The position numbers and the translations under genes were made by a program. Below, piece after piece: positions 18,435 through 27,363 of a stretch of 64,000 nt of DNA. Numbering within the stretch: the stretch's first letter is position 1; every line of letters begins with the position of its first letter. Below the pieces are notes generated by a model that had not been told where the DNA came from, made no database searches, and saw nothing but the letters and a program-made list of their open reading frames with translations. The stretch comes from Kordiimonadaceae bacterium (GTDB lineage Bacteria; Pseudomonadota; Alphaproteobacteria; Sphingomonadales; Kordiimonadaceae), in NCBI GenBank assembly GCA_017640725.1, contig JAEPQB010000003.1:1-64000 (forward strand), written 5' to 3'.

Positions 18435-19306
18435 CGCGGACTTTCAGCCATTTTGTTGGTATCGACTGGTCGGGGGCTAAAGGAAAACGCCACGCTGGCC
18501 TTGCTATTGCCGTTTGCCCGGCTGGCAATGAGGCACCCAGCATCGTCGCGCCGCCGTCCGGCAACAAAAACTGGAGCCGATCGGAGATTGGTGACTGGAT
18601 TGCCGGTGGCATGGAACTACCGAGCGGTACACGGGCGTTGATCGGCATTGATTCCGCGTTTTCTCTCCCGTTTATCGATGAAGGCGCATATTTGCCCTGT
18701 GAAATGCTACCAGACGCTGCACCTGACCTTTGGCCTTTTGTTGATCAGAAAAGCGCAGGCGCCGCAGACCTGTTTGCAGGGCCCTTTGTTGAGGCTTTTG
18801 CTGACCATTATCACCGTCCCTCTGCCAAAGGGAAACGATACAAGCGGCGCATGAGGGTCACTGAAACGCTTGCGGTCACGAGCGGGGCGGGTCCCTGTGA
18901 AAGCGTGTTTCATTTAATCGGACCAAGCCAGGTAGGCTTATCCGGCTTGTCAACTGTTCGCATGCTCGCGCGCTTGCACGGCCAGAATGGCATCAGCATA
19001 TGGCCCTATGAGGAACCAGACGGCGACACTGTGCTGGTGGAGATATATGCCGCAGCCTTTGCCAAGCTGGGTGGCCACAGGGGCAAGATTAAGGGCCTTG
19101 ATGACCTGAATACTGTTTTGGGGTCTCTGAATAGCCAAAAGATGGAGGCCATGCCTGACACTGCACGTGAAGGGGAGCATGCTGCAGATGCGATTGTGAC
19201 CGCTGCGGGCTTGAGAATAATTGCGTGTGAGCGCAAATACTGGCATCCAGATAACCTATCGACTAAGGTGCGCCGCACCGAAGGTTGGATTTTCGGCATA
19301 CTCTGA
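18431..19306 (+). CDS. DUF429 family protein, predicted RNase H-like fold
   Basis: The protein (291 residues) opens with HFVGIDWSG at about residues 7-15, the strand-and-Asp motif of DUF429 proteins, whose predicted fold is like RNase H. Other acidic motifs are IGIDSAFSLP (about 74) and AADAIVTAAGLR near the end. The function of the family is not established; nuclease activity is a fold-based guess. The start is TTG at 18431, overlapping the rarA stop by 4 nt (TTGA) with GAGGG just before it; V9 leads straight into the first strand so little can be trimmed. crcB starts 11 nt downstream. Confidence 0.75.
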   Translation: MTRTFSHFVGIDWSGAKGKRHAGLAIAVCPAGNEAPSIVAPPSGNKNWSRSEIGDWIAGGMELPSGTRALIGIDSAFSLPFIDEGAYLPCEMLPDAAPDLWPFVDQKSAGAADLFAGPFVEAFADHYHRPSAKGKRYKRRMRVTETLAVTSGAGPCESVFHLIGPSQVGLSGLSTVRMLARLHGQNGISIWPYEEPDGDTVLVEIYAAAFAKLGGHRGKIKGLDDLNTVLGSLNSQKMEAMPDTAREGEHAADAIVTAAGLRIIACERKYWHPDNLSTKVRRTEGWIFGIL

Positions 19307-19317
19307 GGGAGCATTCC

Positions 19318-19695
19318 TTGCAAACATTGGTTGCCATAGCCGTTGGCGGCGCTGCGGGCGCCTTGTCCCGCCATTTTGTGGCCTCTGCGGTCAGCAAGTG
19401 GATGGGTCCTGGGTTTCCCTACGGCACAATGACCGTGAATGTGCTGGGCAGCTTGTTGATAGGGTTATTGATCACCGTACTGGCCCACAAGTTTGAGGCC
19501 TCGCCTGAGCTGCGTGCGCTTCTCACAGTTGGCTTTCTTGGTAGCTTCACCACCTTTTCCACTTATTCGATGGAAACCGTGCTCCTGATGGAGCGCGGGG
19601 ACATTCAGGGGGCGGCACTGTATGCATTTGGTTCCTTGGCAATTGGTGTATTGGCACTTCTTGCTGGCATGTGGCTCGGGAGACTTTTGACATGA
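19318..19695 (+). CDS. crcB: Fluoride exporter CrcB/Fluc
   Basis: CrcB is a small membrane channel that exports fluoride as a dual-topology dimer. From TTG 19318 it is 125 residues with four membrane segments; TGAGGGA lies 7 nt upstream. Family motifs are present: GGAAGALSRH (about residues 8-17), TMTVNVLGS (about 39-47) and GFLGSFTTFSTYSMET (about 70-85). A longer in-frame start at 19285 lies inside the previous gene. Its end overlaps rluC by 4 nt. No fluoride riboswitch is visible in the short upstream gap. Confidence 0.9.
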   Translation: MQTLVAIAVGGAAGALSRHFVASAVSKWMGPGFPYGTMTVNVLGSLLIGLLITVLAHKFEASPELRALLTVGFLGSFTTFSTYSMETVLLMERGDIQGAALYAFGSLAIGVLALLAGMWLGRLLT

Positions 19696-20666
19696 GCGGC
19701 GTTCAAAACATTGAGGTGAAACCAGATGATGATGATGTGCGCATCGACAGGTGGTTCAAGCGCCATTTCCCGGGGGTTTCTTTCGGGCAGCTACAGAAAA
19801 TCATGCGTAAGGGCGAAGTGCGCCTGGACGGCAAGCGCGTTAAAGGCAAAGAGCGCGTGTTTGCTGGCCAAATCGTGCGGGTACCGCCGCTTGGTGATAG
19901 TGCCAATAAACCGGCACCCAAAAACCCGCGTCCGCGCCTGAGTGATCGAGACATTAAAGAAGTACGCAGCTGGGTTGTGTATGAAGACGAATCTGTCATC
20001 GCGATCAACAAGCCTGCGGGTCTGCCCACACAAGGGGGTACGGGCCAAAGCCGGCATGTGGACGGTCTTTTGGATGCGCTCAGAGGCAACACTGAACATC
20101 GGCCAAAGCTGGTGCATCGGCTCGATAAAGACACGTCAGGTGCACTGCTTTTGGGGCGGACACCAAAAGCAGCTGCGATGCTTGCCAAAGCATTCCAAAG
20201 CCGCGAGACCGACAAGCGCTATTGGGCGCTGGTTGCAGGCACCCCTAAAGAGCGCGATGGCCGCATTTCGGTGCGCATGGACAAAGTGGCAGCTAAAGGA
20301 CACGAGCGCATGGTGGTATCGGCTGACGGCAAGCCGTCGCTCACCGACTATAGCGTGATTGAAAGCGCGGGGCAGATGGCAAGCTGGCTTGCGCTTAAGC
20401 CCCACACGGGGCGCACCCATCAACTGCGCCTTCACTGCGCCGAGATGGGGCATCCTATTGTTGGCGATGGCAAGTACGGCGGTCAGGCCGCGTTCCTGAC
20501 AGGCGCCATTTCAAGAAAACTCCATCTGCACAGTCGCTTTATCACCTTTCCGCATCCGGATGGTGGCATGCTGACGGTGACCGCCCCCATGCCAGACCAC
20601 ATGACTGCTAGCTTTGATTTCCTCGGTTTCACCGTTGGCGATTATGATGACCCGGACTTTGAGTGA
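19692..20666 (+). CDS. rluC: 23S rRNA pseudouridine synthase, RluC family
   Basis: RluC-type enzymes isomerise uridines in 23S rRNA. The S4 RNA-binding domain covers about residues 15-65 (GQLQKIMRKGEVRLDGKRVK) and the catalytic motif HRLDKDTSGALLLG is at about 142-155, with Asp145 the expected catalytic residue. The RTHQLRLH motif near 245 also fits. Length 324 matches RluC. The ATG overlaps the crcB stop (ATGA). RluD-like specificity cannot be excluded. Confidence 0.92.
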   Translation: MSGVQNIEVKPDDDDVRIDRWFKRHFPGVSFGQLQKIMRKGEVRLDGKRVKGKERVFAGQIVRVPPLGDSANKPAPKNPRPRLSDRDIKEVRSWVVYEDESVIAINKPAGLPTQGGTGQSRHVDGLLDALRGNTEHRPKLVHRLDKDTSGALLLGRTPKAAAMLAKAFQSRETDKRYWALVAGTPKERDGRISVRMDKVAAKGHERMVVSADGKPSLTDYSVIESAGQMASWLALKPHTGRTHQLRLHCAEMGHPIVGDGKYGGQAAFLTGAISRKLHLHSRFITFPHPDGGMLTVTAPMPDHMTASFDFLGFTVGDYDDPDFE

Positions 20667-20671
20667 TCTGA

Positions 20672-21361
20672 ATGGCTGACTTCAACAAACTCGTGGTTTT
20701 TGACTGTGATGGCACCCTCGTGGACAGCCAGCACATGATCATTGACGCCATGCATGCCACCTATGACAAACTCAGCTTGCCGCAGGAAGCGGACATCAAG
20801 GTGCGGTCAATCGTGGGCCTGAGCCTCGTGGAGGCGATGGCAATGCTGAGGCCTGACGATGAGAGGGCATTCCATGAAGAAATGGCTGAGATTTACAAGC
20901 GCGAGTTCTACCGCTTGCGGGTTGAGGAGGTGGCTCAGCCGGACCCGTTGTATCCCGGTACCAGAGAAGTGCTGGAGGCACTGAGCAACGATGGATTTCT
21001 GCTGGGCGTGGCCACTGGCAACTCGCAGCGGGGCTTGGCCCGGGTTATCAAGGAACATGAGCTTGAAGGGGTTTTTGTCACCCTTCAGACTGCTGATGGG
21101 CACCCATCAAAGCCACACCCCTCCATGGTACAGACCGCGATGGCGGAAGCGGGTGCCGACCCAACCACAACTCTGATGGTGGGGGACACTAGTTATGATA
21201 TGATGATGGCGCGTTCCGCCGGTGTGTGTGCGGTGGGCGTCAAATGGGGGTACCACAGCGAGCATGAGCTCCGGGAAGGTGGCGCACATCACCTGCTCGA
21301 GAGCTACGACCCTTTGCATGGGATCGCCTCAAAATGGGGAAGCGATAATGACGGCACCTGA
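20672..21361 (+). CDS. HAD-family hydrolase, phosphoglycolate phosphatase-like
   Basis: The protein (229 residues) is a cytoplasmic haloacid dehalogenase-like phosphatase. Motif I is FDCDGTLVDS with Asp11 and Asp13; motif II is VATGNSQRG; Lys in SKPHPSM is motif III and VGDTSYDMMMA motif IV. A helical cap lies between about 17 and 85. The layout is like Gph, but substrate cannot be told from sequence. It lies 5 nt after rluC and overlaps the next gene by 14 nt; a rluC-HAD-ATP12 order is common in alphaproteobacteria. Confidence 0.88.
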   Translation: MADFNKLVVFDCDGTLVDSQHMIIDAMHATYDKLSLPQEADIKVRSIVGLSLVEAMAMLRPDDERAFHEEMAEIYKREFYRLRVEEVAQPDPLYPGTREVLEALSNDGFLLGVATGNSQRGLARVIKEHELEGVFVTLQTADGHPSKPHPSMVQTAMAEAGADPTTTLMVGDTSYDMMMARSAGVCAVGVKWGYHSEHELREGGAHHLLESYDPLHGIASKWGSDNDGT

Positions 21362-21809
21362 GCATACTGAGCCTGATCAAACTCTGAACGAGATGATGCA
21401 GAAACCTCGTATTGGTTTTCTGATTGCATCGGGTGTAGCTGCCGTTTTGGCCGTCGTGGCCTACATCTATGAAGACGAGATCGTCAACGCTGGCCAGGCA
21501 GATGGCAGCCTGACATATGCGATATTGCTGATCGTGCTTGTGCTTGCAGCCATGTTCCTGATGGTCTGTTACCGTGTGCCCAGCATGGGTAACCGGCTCC
21601 TTGGCTATCACCGACTGAACGCTCAGCCTAAAATGACAGCCAAGTCAGATGTTCAGTATTCCGCTGGGTTTAAGTCTGACACCGGCGTCGAGACCAAACG
21701 CCTGAACAGTCGCCGCAAACAAGCCCGACATTCTCGCAAGAAACTGGCCGCAGTGACACGCGAGATGCAGCAGCAATCAGCAGAACAAAAACCTGAAGGC
21801 GACAGCTGA
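21348..21809 (+). CDS. Small membrane protein of unknown function
   Basis: I do not recognise this 153-residue protein. From the ATG at 21348 (MTAPEHTEPD, with GGGGA 7 nt upstream) it has a short acidic N-terminus, a first membrane segment at about 23-40 (IGFLIASGVAAVLAVVAYIY) and a second at about 54-75 (TYAILLIVLVLAAMFLMVCY). The C-terminal half is a polar, basic, probably coiled-coil cytoplasmic tail (KQARHSRKKLAAVTREMQQQ). It overlaps the HAD gene by 14 nt and ends 1 nt before the ATP12 gene, so it is coupled to both; a role in ATP synthase assembly is only a guess from this position. Confidence 0.7.
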   Translation: MTAPEHTEPDQTLNEMMQKPRIGFLIASGVAAVLAVVAYIYEDEIVNAGQADGSLTYAILLIVLVLAAMFLMVCYRVPSMGNRLLGYHRLNAQPKMTAKSDVQYSAGFKSDTGVETKRLNSRRKQARHSRKKLAAVTREMQQQSAEQKPEGDS

Positions 21810-21810
21810 T

Positions 21811-22506
21811 ATGAAAAAATTCTATGACACCGCCACCGTATCTCCAGAGGGGGGCGGTTTTTCTGTTCTGCTGGATGGCCGTGCCATCAAAACACCGAAC
21901 AAAGCACCCCTTTTAATGCCGTCAGAGGCGCTGGCAAAGGCCGTGGCGGCAGAATGGCAGGCGCAATCAGACGATGTTTTGCCAGAGACCATGCCCATGA
22001 CGCGGCTTGTGAACACGGTGATTGACCGTGTGGCACCGCGGGCAGATGAGGTGGTTCAGGAACTGGTGGCTTACGCTCACACCGATTTATTGTGTTACCG
22101 CGCGGTGGACCAGGACGAGCTTGTGGCCGCACAGGCCAAAACATGGCAGCCTTATCTGGATTGGCTCAAAGCTGAGCTGGGCGTCGACCTGGAAGTTACG
22201 AGTGGCATTGTACCGCTCACTCAGTCAGAGGCAGCAATCGAGACGCTAACCAATGAAATTGCCAGTTTCGATAGTTTTTCCCTATCAGCGTTCCATGCGT
22301 TTGTATCTGGCTTCGGTTCTATTGTATTAGCGCTCGCATTGGTGCGCGGTTTCCAGGACTTTGGGACCTGCTGGAAGGCAAGTCTCGTGGACGAAACCCA
22401 TCAGGAAGCCCTTTGGGGCCTGGATGCAGAAGTTGAAGAAACACGCGCACGACTGAAGGCAGAGATGCTGGCTAGCCTTGATTTATGGCATTTCTCTCAA
22501 AGCTAA
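21811..22506 (+). CDS. F1-ATPase assembly chaperone, ATP12 family
   Basis: ATP12 proteins bind the alpha subunit of F1-ATPase during assembly and occur in mitochondria and alphaproteobacteria. The 231-residue sequence has the typical N-terminus (MKKFYDTATV, FSVLLDGRAIKTPNKAPL), the AAEWQAQ and MPMTRLVNTVIDRV segments, and the YAHTDLLCYRA motif. The gene starts 1 nt after the membrane-protein stop and is the last of the run from htrA. The following 100-nt gap contains a small TTGGC/GCCAA hairpin (22567-22582) but no clear terminator. Confidence 0.92.
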   Translation: MKKFYDTATVSPEGGGFSVLLDGRAIKTPNKAPLLMPSEALAKAVAAEWQAQSDDVLPETMPMTRLVNTVIDRVAPRADEVVQELVAYAHTDLLCYRAVDQDELVAAQAKTWQPYLDWLKAELGVDLEVTSGIVPLTQSEAAIETLTNEIASFDSFSLSAFHAFVSGFGSIVLALALVRGFQDFGTCWKASLVDETHQEALWGLDAEVEETRARLKAEMLASLDLWHFSQS

Positions 22507-22606
22507 AATGCTGGAAAAGCTACCGAACAGCAGATAAGAAGAGTTGGGTTCAACGCGGCGGCCATTTTGGCTTGCTCGCCAACTGGTTACGGGTTGGGAC
22601 ATATTC

Positions 22607-24139
22607 ATGAAGCAAATCCTTGAAAAACTGGAAAATAAACGTGCGGAAGCACGCCTCGGCGGCGGTGAAAAACGTATCGAAGCGCAGCATGCTCGCGGCA
22701 AGTTAACAGCGCGCGAACGCATCGAATTGCTGTTGGATGATGGCAGTTTCGAAGAATACGACATGTTCGTGGAGCACCGCTGCGCTGACTTCGGCATGGA
22801 AGACCAGAAGTTTGCTGGCGACGGTGTGGTTACTGGTTCGGGTACCATTAATGGCCGCCTGGTTTATGTTTACAGCCAGGATTTTACCGTTTTTGGTGGC
22901 TCACTTTCCCAAACGCATGCTCAGAAAATCCTGAAGGTCATGGATATGGCCATGAAGGTGGGCGCACCGGTTATTGGCCTCAATGACAGTGGCGGTGCCC
23001 GCATCCAGGAAGGCGTCGCGGCCCTGGGTGGTTACGCGGACGTGTTCCAGAAGAATGTACTGGCTTCCGGCGTGGTGCCACAGATATCCATGATCATGGG
23101 CCCGTGTGCGGGCGGCGCTGTCTACAGCCCGGCGATGACAGACTTCATCTTCATGGTTGAAGACAGCAGCTATATGTTCGTGACCGGCCCTGACGTTGTG
23201 AAAACGGTTACCAATGAAGTGGTAACGCAAGAGGAACTCGGCGGCGCCAGCACGCACACAACCAAGTCAGGCGTGGCAGACAAAGCGTTTGCCAATGACG
23301 TGGAGGCGCTCGCGCAGCTGCGTCGTTTCTATGATTTCCTGCCGCTCAATAACCGGGAAAAAGCGCCTGTCCGGCCGACGTTCGATAAAGCCGACCGCAT
23401 GGAAAGCTCATTGGATACGGTGATCCCCTCGAACCCGAACAAGCCATACGACATGCATGAAGTGATCAACAAAATGGTCGACGAAGGCGACTTTTTCGAG
23501 CTTCAGCCAAAGCATGCAGCAAATATCATCATCGGCCTTGCGCGCATGGACGGCGAAACTGTTGGCATTGTTGCGAACCAGCCAATGGTGCTCGCCGGTG
23601 TTCTGGATATCGACAGCAGTAAAAAAGCTGCGCGGTTTGTGCGCTTCTGCGACTGTTTCAATATTCCAATTGTCACGCTTGTTGACGTGCCGGGCTTCCT
23701 GCCGGGTACAGCACAGGAATATGGCGGCATCATCAAGCATGGCGCCAAGCTTCTGTTCGCTTACGGCGAGGCAACTGTGCCAAAAATCACCATCATTACA
23801 CGCAAAGCCTACGGCGGTGCCTATGATGTGATGGCGTCCAAGCACTTGCGCGGCGACCTCAATTACGCCTGGCCAACGGCGGAAATTGCCGTGATGGGCG
23901 CCAAGGGCGCGGTGGAGATCCTTTACCGCAAGGAAAAAGACGATGCCGACAAAATCGCAGCCCGCACCAAGGACTATGAAGACTTGTTCGCGAACCCATT
24001 TGTGGCGGCGCAGCGTGGTTACATTGATGATGTGATCATGCCGCACAATACCCGTGCGCGGGTCATCAAGGGCTTGAAGAAGCTCGCGAACAAAGACCTC
24101 GAGAACCCCTGGAAGAAGCACGACAATATTCCACTTTAA
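22607..24139 (+). CDS. pccB: Propionyl-CoA carboxylase beta chain
   Basis: This is the carboxyltransferase subunit that moves CO2 from biotin to propionyl-CoA, giving methylmalonyl-CoA. From ATG 22607 ([12 protein letters not shown]) it is 510 residues. The acyl-CoA carboxylase signatures are clear: [45 protein letters not shown], and in the second half [17 protein letters not shown] and [16 protein letters not shown]. The biotin carboxylase partner pccA lies 1.2 kb downstream with three small membrane-protein genes between. A longer reading frame from 22544 lacks family similarity in its first 21 residues. Confidence 0.94.
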   Translation: MKQILEKLENKRAEARLGGGEKRIEAQHARGKLTARERIELLLDDGSFEEYDMFVEHRCADFGMEDQKFAGDGVVTGSGTINGRLVYVYSQDFTVFGGSLSQTHAQKILKVMDMAMKVGAPVIGLNDSGGARIQEGVAALGGYADVFQKNVLASGVVPQISMIMGPCAGGAVYSPAMTDFIFMVEDSSYMFVTGPDVVKTVTNEVVTQEELGGASTHTTKSGVADKAFANDVEALAQLRRFYDFLPLNNREKAPVRPTFDKADRMESSLDTVIPSNPNKPYDMHEVINKMVDEGDFFELQPKHAANIIIGLARMDGETVGIVANQPMVLAGVLDIDSSKKAARFVRFCDCFNIPIVTLVDVPGFLPGTAQEYGGIIKHGAKLLFAYGEATVPKITIITRKAYGGAYDVMASKHLRGDLNYAWPTAEIAVMGAKGAVEILYRKEKDDADKIAARTKDYEDLFANPFVAAQRGYIDDVIMPHNTRARVIKGLKKLANKDLENPWKKHDNIPL

Positions 24140-24149
24140 GGCAGTTCAC

Positions 24150-24368
24150 ATGCGCGCATTTTTGAGAAAACACCAAAAGACAATCGGCCTGCTGTTCATT
24201 GCAGTCGCTGTCGTTTTGTTCATCGACAAGGCCGTCGACCTTGGGTCTGAGGCCGTTTCGATGCTGGGTGAAATCATGCTGGCAGTAGTGTTTTTCACGG
24301 TTGGCTACGTGTTTGTGGTGCAGCCAATGGGCAAGGGTAAATCCGATACGCCCAAGGAAGACGAGTAG
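24150..24368 (+). CDS. Small two-segment membrane protein
   Basis: A 72-residue protein with two membrane segments, about 11-28 (TIGLLFIAVAVVLFIDKA) and 38-60 (MLGEIMLAVVFFTVGYVFVVQP), and a polar C-terminus rich in Lys, Asp and Glu. I do not recognise a family. It starts 10 nt after pccB and ends 10 nt before the next gene, so it is in the same operon. Function unknown. Confidence 0.65.
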   Translation: MRAFLRKHQKTIGLLFIAVAVVLFIDKAVDLGSEAVSMLGEIMLAVVFFTVGYVFVVQPMGKGKSDTPKEDE

Positions 24369-24378
24369 GAGAACCCAC

Positions 24379-25116
24379 TTGCGTCGCCACATGCTCAGCC
24401 ACGAAGGGGAAGAGATGACGGGCATCCGCGTGCGCGGCGTTGAAGTGACGCGCATGGAAGGCCTGACCGACGCCATGTTTGGTTTTGCGATTACGCTTCT
24501 GATTGTGTCGCTCGAGCCGCCAACCTCGTACGAGCAACTCGTTTCTCTAATGCTCAGCTTTCCAGCGTTTGGTGTTACTTTCATGCTGATGATGTTCATC
24601 TGGTACTGGCATTATCGCTTCTTCCGTCAGTATGGGCTGAATTCCGGCAAGGTAATATTGGCAAACGCTTTCCTGATGTTTGTGGTCCTGTTGTTTGTAT
24701 TTCCGCTTAAATTCTTTGCGACCATTGTTATCGATACAATTTTTCTGGAGCGCTGGGCCGGCATTGATATGCCAGACCAATTGGATCGAACGGGCCTGAA
24801 TTACCCTATATTGCACACGATCTATGCAATCGGGTTTGCTGCGGTGTTTATCTGTTTTTCGTGGCTGTACAAGCTGGCCTTGGATGCGCGCGACGCGCTC
24901 GATCTGACCGCCTATGAACAGCAGGTCACTCGTGTGCACATCAATATGTATTTGCTGGTGGCGGCAGTGCCATTGCTTACGATCCCGCTGGTTTGGTTGC
25001 CGACCAAATGGGCGCCGATGATTGCCGGCATGTCCAACTTCTTCATTTGGCCAGTGACCATGATTTATGGCCGCATGACCCAGCCGAAACTCAATGCCCT
25101 GAAGGAGGCCAGCTGA
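24379..25116 (+). CDS. TMEM175-like integral membrane protein
   Basis: The protein resembles bacterial TMEM175 proteins, which are potassium-permeable channels. The hallmark first segment is present in modified form: RMEGLTDAMFGFAITLLIVSLE, with LTD in place of the common FSD. About six membrane segments follow, including FMLMMFIWYWHYRFF. I prefer TTG 24379 as start because TAGGAG lies 7 nt upstream; ATGs at 24391 and 24415 are in frame, the latter with GGGGA 4 nt upstream. Length is 245 residues. It lies between pccB and pccA and overlaps the next gene by 1 nt. Channel activity is family-based inference. Confidence 0.72.
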   Translation: MRRHMLSHEGEEMTGIRVRGVEVTRMEGLTDAMFGFAITLLIVSLEPPTSYEQLVSLMLSFPAFGVTFMLMMFIWYWHYRFFRQYGLNSGKVILANAFLMFVVLLFVFPLKFFATIVIDTIFLERWAGIDMPDQLDRTGLNYPILHTIYAIGFAAVFICFSWLYKLALDARDALDLTAYEQQVTRVHINMYLLVAAVPLLTIPLVWLPTKWAPMIAGMSNFFIWPVTMIYGRMTQPKLNALKEAS

Positions 25117-25343
25117 TGGCGCGGCCCCTTCCCAAAGACCTGGAGCGCGAAATCGCTGGCACTGCTAAGCGATCTGAGCTGCGCTCGGTTGCGGTGATGG
25201 GCTTTATGGGCGGCACAGCCGTGGGTATCGGTATTGGTGCATCTTTTTCAGCGGCGATCGATGGATCGCTCGCATTCATGATTGGCGCAGCCATTGTTGC
25301 TGCGCTTTGGTTTTTTGCCGGTCGCCGGCGGACTGAAAAGTAG
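25116..25343 (+). CDS. Small membrane protein of unknown function
   Basis: A 75-residue protein starting at ATG 25116 (TGATG overlap with the previous stop; AAGGAGG about 9 nt upstream). A polar N-terminus (MARPLPKDLEREIAGTAKRSEL) precedes a glycine-rich hydrophobic hairpin: GFMGGTAVGIGIGASFSAAI (about 29-48) and LAFMIGAAIVAALWFFAG (about 52-69). No family recognised. It ends 12 nt before pccA. Confidence 0.65.
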   Translation: MARPLPKDLEREIAGTAKRSELRSVAVMGFMGGTAVGIGIGASFSAAIDGSLAFMIGAAIVAALWFFAGRRRTEK

Positions 25344-25355
25344 GAGCAAAGTCTC

Positions 25356-27341
25356 GTGTTCAATAAAATCCTGATTGCCAACCGGGGTGAAATCGCTTGC
25401 CGGGTTATCAAAACGGCACGCCGCATGGGCATTAAAACCGTGGCGGTTTATTCGGACGCAGACGCGGACGCCCTGCATGTTGAAATGGCGGACGAGGCGG
25501 TACACATCGGCCCGCCCGCGGCGGCGGAAAGCTACCTGCTGGCGGACAAAATTCTCGACGCCTGCAAGCAAACCGGCGCAGAAGCGATCCATCCTGGCTA
25601 TGGCTTCTTGTCTGAGCGTGCGAGCTTTGTTGAGGCGGTTCAAGCTGCTGGCCTGGCGTTCATCGGTCCTGACCCGCACGCGATTGACGCCATGGGTGAC
25701 AAAATCACGTCCAAGAAATTGGCGGCTGATGCGGGCGTGTCAACGGTTCCCGGTCATATGGGCATTATCGCGGACGCGGAAGAAGCTGCCAAGATTTCCT
25801 CTGAAATTGGCTACCCCGTGATGCTGAAAGCCTCTGCCGGTGGTGGCGGTAAAGGCATGCGCATCGCCTACAGTGACGAGGAAGCGCGCGAAGGCTTTAT
25901 CTCAGCGCAGAATGAAGCCAAAGCGAGTTTTGCAGACGACCGCGTATTTATTGAAAAATTCGTCGAAGAACCCCGCCATATTGAAATTCAGGTCCTTGGC
26001 GACAAGCATGGCAATGTGGTTTATCTGGGCGAGCGTGAGTGTTCCATCCAGCGTCGTCACCAAAAAGTTGTCGAGGAGGCGCCGAGCCCGTTTCTGGATG
26101 AAGCCACCCGCAAAGCCATGGGCGATCAGGCTGTGGCACTCTCGAAAGCGGTGGACTATTGCAGCGCTGGCACCGTTGAATTCATCGTCGACAAGAACAA
26201 GAACTTTTATTTCCTTGAGATGAATACCCGCCTGCAGGTGGAACACCCGGTGACCGAATATATCACGGGCATTGACCTTGTGGAGCAGATGCTGCGGGTT
26301 GCCAATGGTGAGAAACTCAGCATTACTCAGGACGATGTGAAATTGACTGGCTGGGCCGTTGAGAACCGCGTGTATGCAGAGGACCCTGTGCGCGGCTTTT
26401 TACCATCAATTGGCCGCCTGACCCGTTACCAGCCACCCGCTGAAACAGAGGGTGTGCGTGTGGACACAGGTGTTTATGAGGGCGCCGAAATTTCCATGTT
26501 CTATGACCCGATGATCGCGAAGCTAGTGACTTACGGCGAGACACGGGACGAAGCCATTGCATTGCAGCGCAGCGCTCTGGACGAGTTCTATATTCGCGGC
26601 ATTGCGCACAATATCCCGTTCTTATCTGCCCTGATGGCGCACCCGCGTTTCCAGTCTGGCAATATGACCACTGGCTTTATTGCGGAAGAATACCCAGACG
26701 GCTTTCACGGCGGCGCGCTGACTGACGACGTGAAAAACGCGCTTATTGCATCCGCAACTTTCATCAATGCAGTGGAACAGGCGCGCGCCACTCAAATGGA
26801 AGGCCAGATTAGCACACCGCCCGGCCCGCAAGACCGGGAGTGGTCGATCGGTATTGATAATGAGACCGTGACTGCCTCCATCGTGCCCTTGAAAGAGCAT
26901 GCAGAGGTTGTTTTTGGTACTAATAAAGTTGCCGTAAAAAGCGACTGGGTGCCTGGCACACCAGTTATGAAAGTGACGCTGGACGACCGCGAGATGGCCA
27001 TCGAAGTGGACAAAAACAGCCTTGGCTGGACCCTGACCACAGACGGTGTTTCCAAGCATGTGCGGGTGATGTCCGCACGGGCGGCAGAGCTGCTGGCTTT
27101 GATGCCCGAGAAAGAAGCGCCAGACACATCGAAGTTCCTGCTGTGCCCAATGCCAGGCCTTGTGGTTTCCATCAATGTTGAAGAAGGCGAAGAAGTGAAG
27201 GCAGGTCAGTCACTTGCGGTGGTTGAAGCCATGAAGATGGAAAACATCCTGCGCGCGGAAAAAGACGGTGTGATCGCCAAAATTTCGGCGACCGCAGGCG
27301 ACAGCCTTGCCGTTGATGCCGTGATTATGGAATTCGAATAG
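25356..27341 (+). CDS. pccA: Propionyl-CoA carboxylase alpha chain (biotin carboxylase + BCCP)
   Basis: The 661-residue subunit carboxylates biotin with ATP and bicarbonate. The biotin carboxylase part (about 1-450) begins MFNKILIANRGEIACRV and shows the ATP-grasp glycine loop ASAGGGGKGMRI, ERECSIQRRHQKVVEEAPSP and FLEMNTRLQVEHPVTE. The C-terminal biotinyl domain has EAMKMEN, so Lys627 is the expected biotinylation site. Start is GTG 25356 with TAGGAG 9 nt upstream. The last codons and stop form one arm of a bidirectional terminator. A methylcrotonyl-CoA role is less likely given the PccB-type partner. Confidence 0.93.
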   Translation: MFNKILIANRGEIACRVIKTARRMGIKTVAVYSDADADALHVEMADEAVHIGPPAAAESYLLADKILDACKQTGAEAIHPGYGFLSERASFVEAVQAAGLAFIGPDPHAIDAMGDKITSKKLAADAGVSTVPGHMGIIADAEEAAKISSEIGYPVMLKASAGGGGKGMRIAYSDEEAREGFISAQNEAKASFADDRVFIEKFVEEPRHIEIQVLGDKHGNVVYLGERECSIQRRHQKVVEEAPSPFLDEATRKAMGDQAVALSKAVDYCSAGTVEFIVDKNKNFYFLEMNTRLQVEHPVTEYITGIDLVEQMLRVANGEKLSITQDDVKLTGWAVENRVYAEDPVRGFLPSIGRLTRYQPPAETEGVRVDTGVYEGAEISMFYDPMIAKLVTYGETRDEAIALQRSALDEFYIRGIAHNIPFLSALMAHPRFQSGNMTTGFIAEEYPDGFHGGALTDDVKNALIASATFINAVEQARATQMEGQISTPPGPQDREWSIGIDNETVTASIVPLKEHAEVVFGTNKVAVKSDWVPGTPVMKVTLDDREMAIEVDKNSLGWTLTTDGVSKHVRVMSARAAELLALMPEKEAPDTSKFLLCPMPGLVVSINVEEGEEVKAGQSLAVVEAMKMENILRAEKDGVIAKISATAGDSLAVDAVIMEFE

Positions 27342-27363
27342 GGCCGTTCACCCTATTCGTTTG
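27335..27363. terminator. Bidirectional terminator between pccA and the glycosyltransferase gene
   Basis: CGAATAGGG (27335-27343) pairs perfectly with CCCTATTCG (27351-27359) over a 7-nt loop; TTTGCTT follows on the plus strand and AATTCC precedes it. The left arm contains the pccA stop codon and the right arm the stop and last codons of the convergent gene. Confidence 0.65.
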
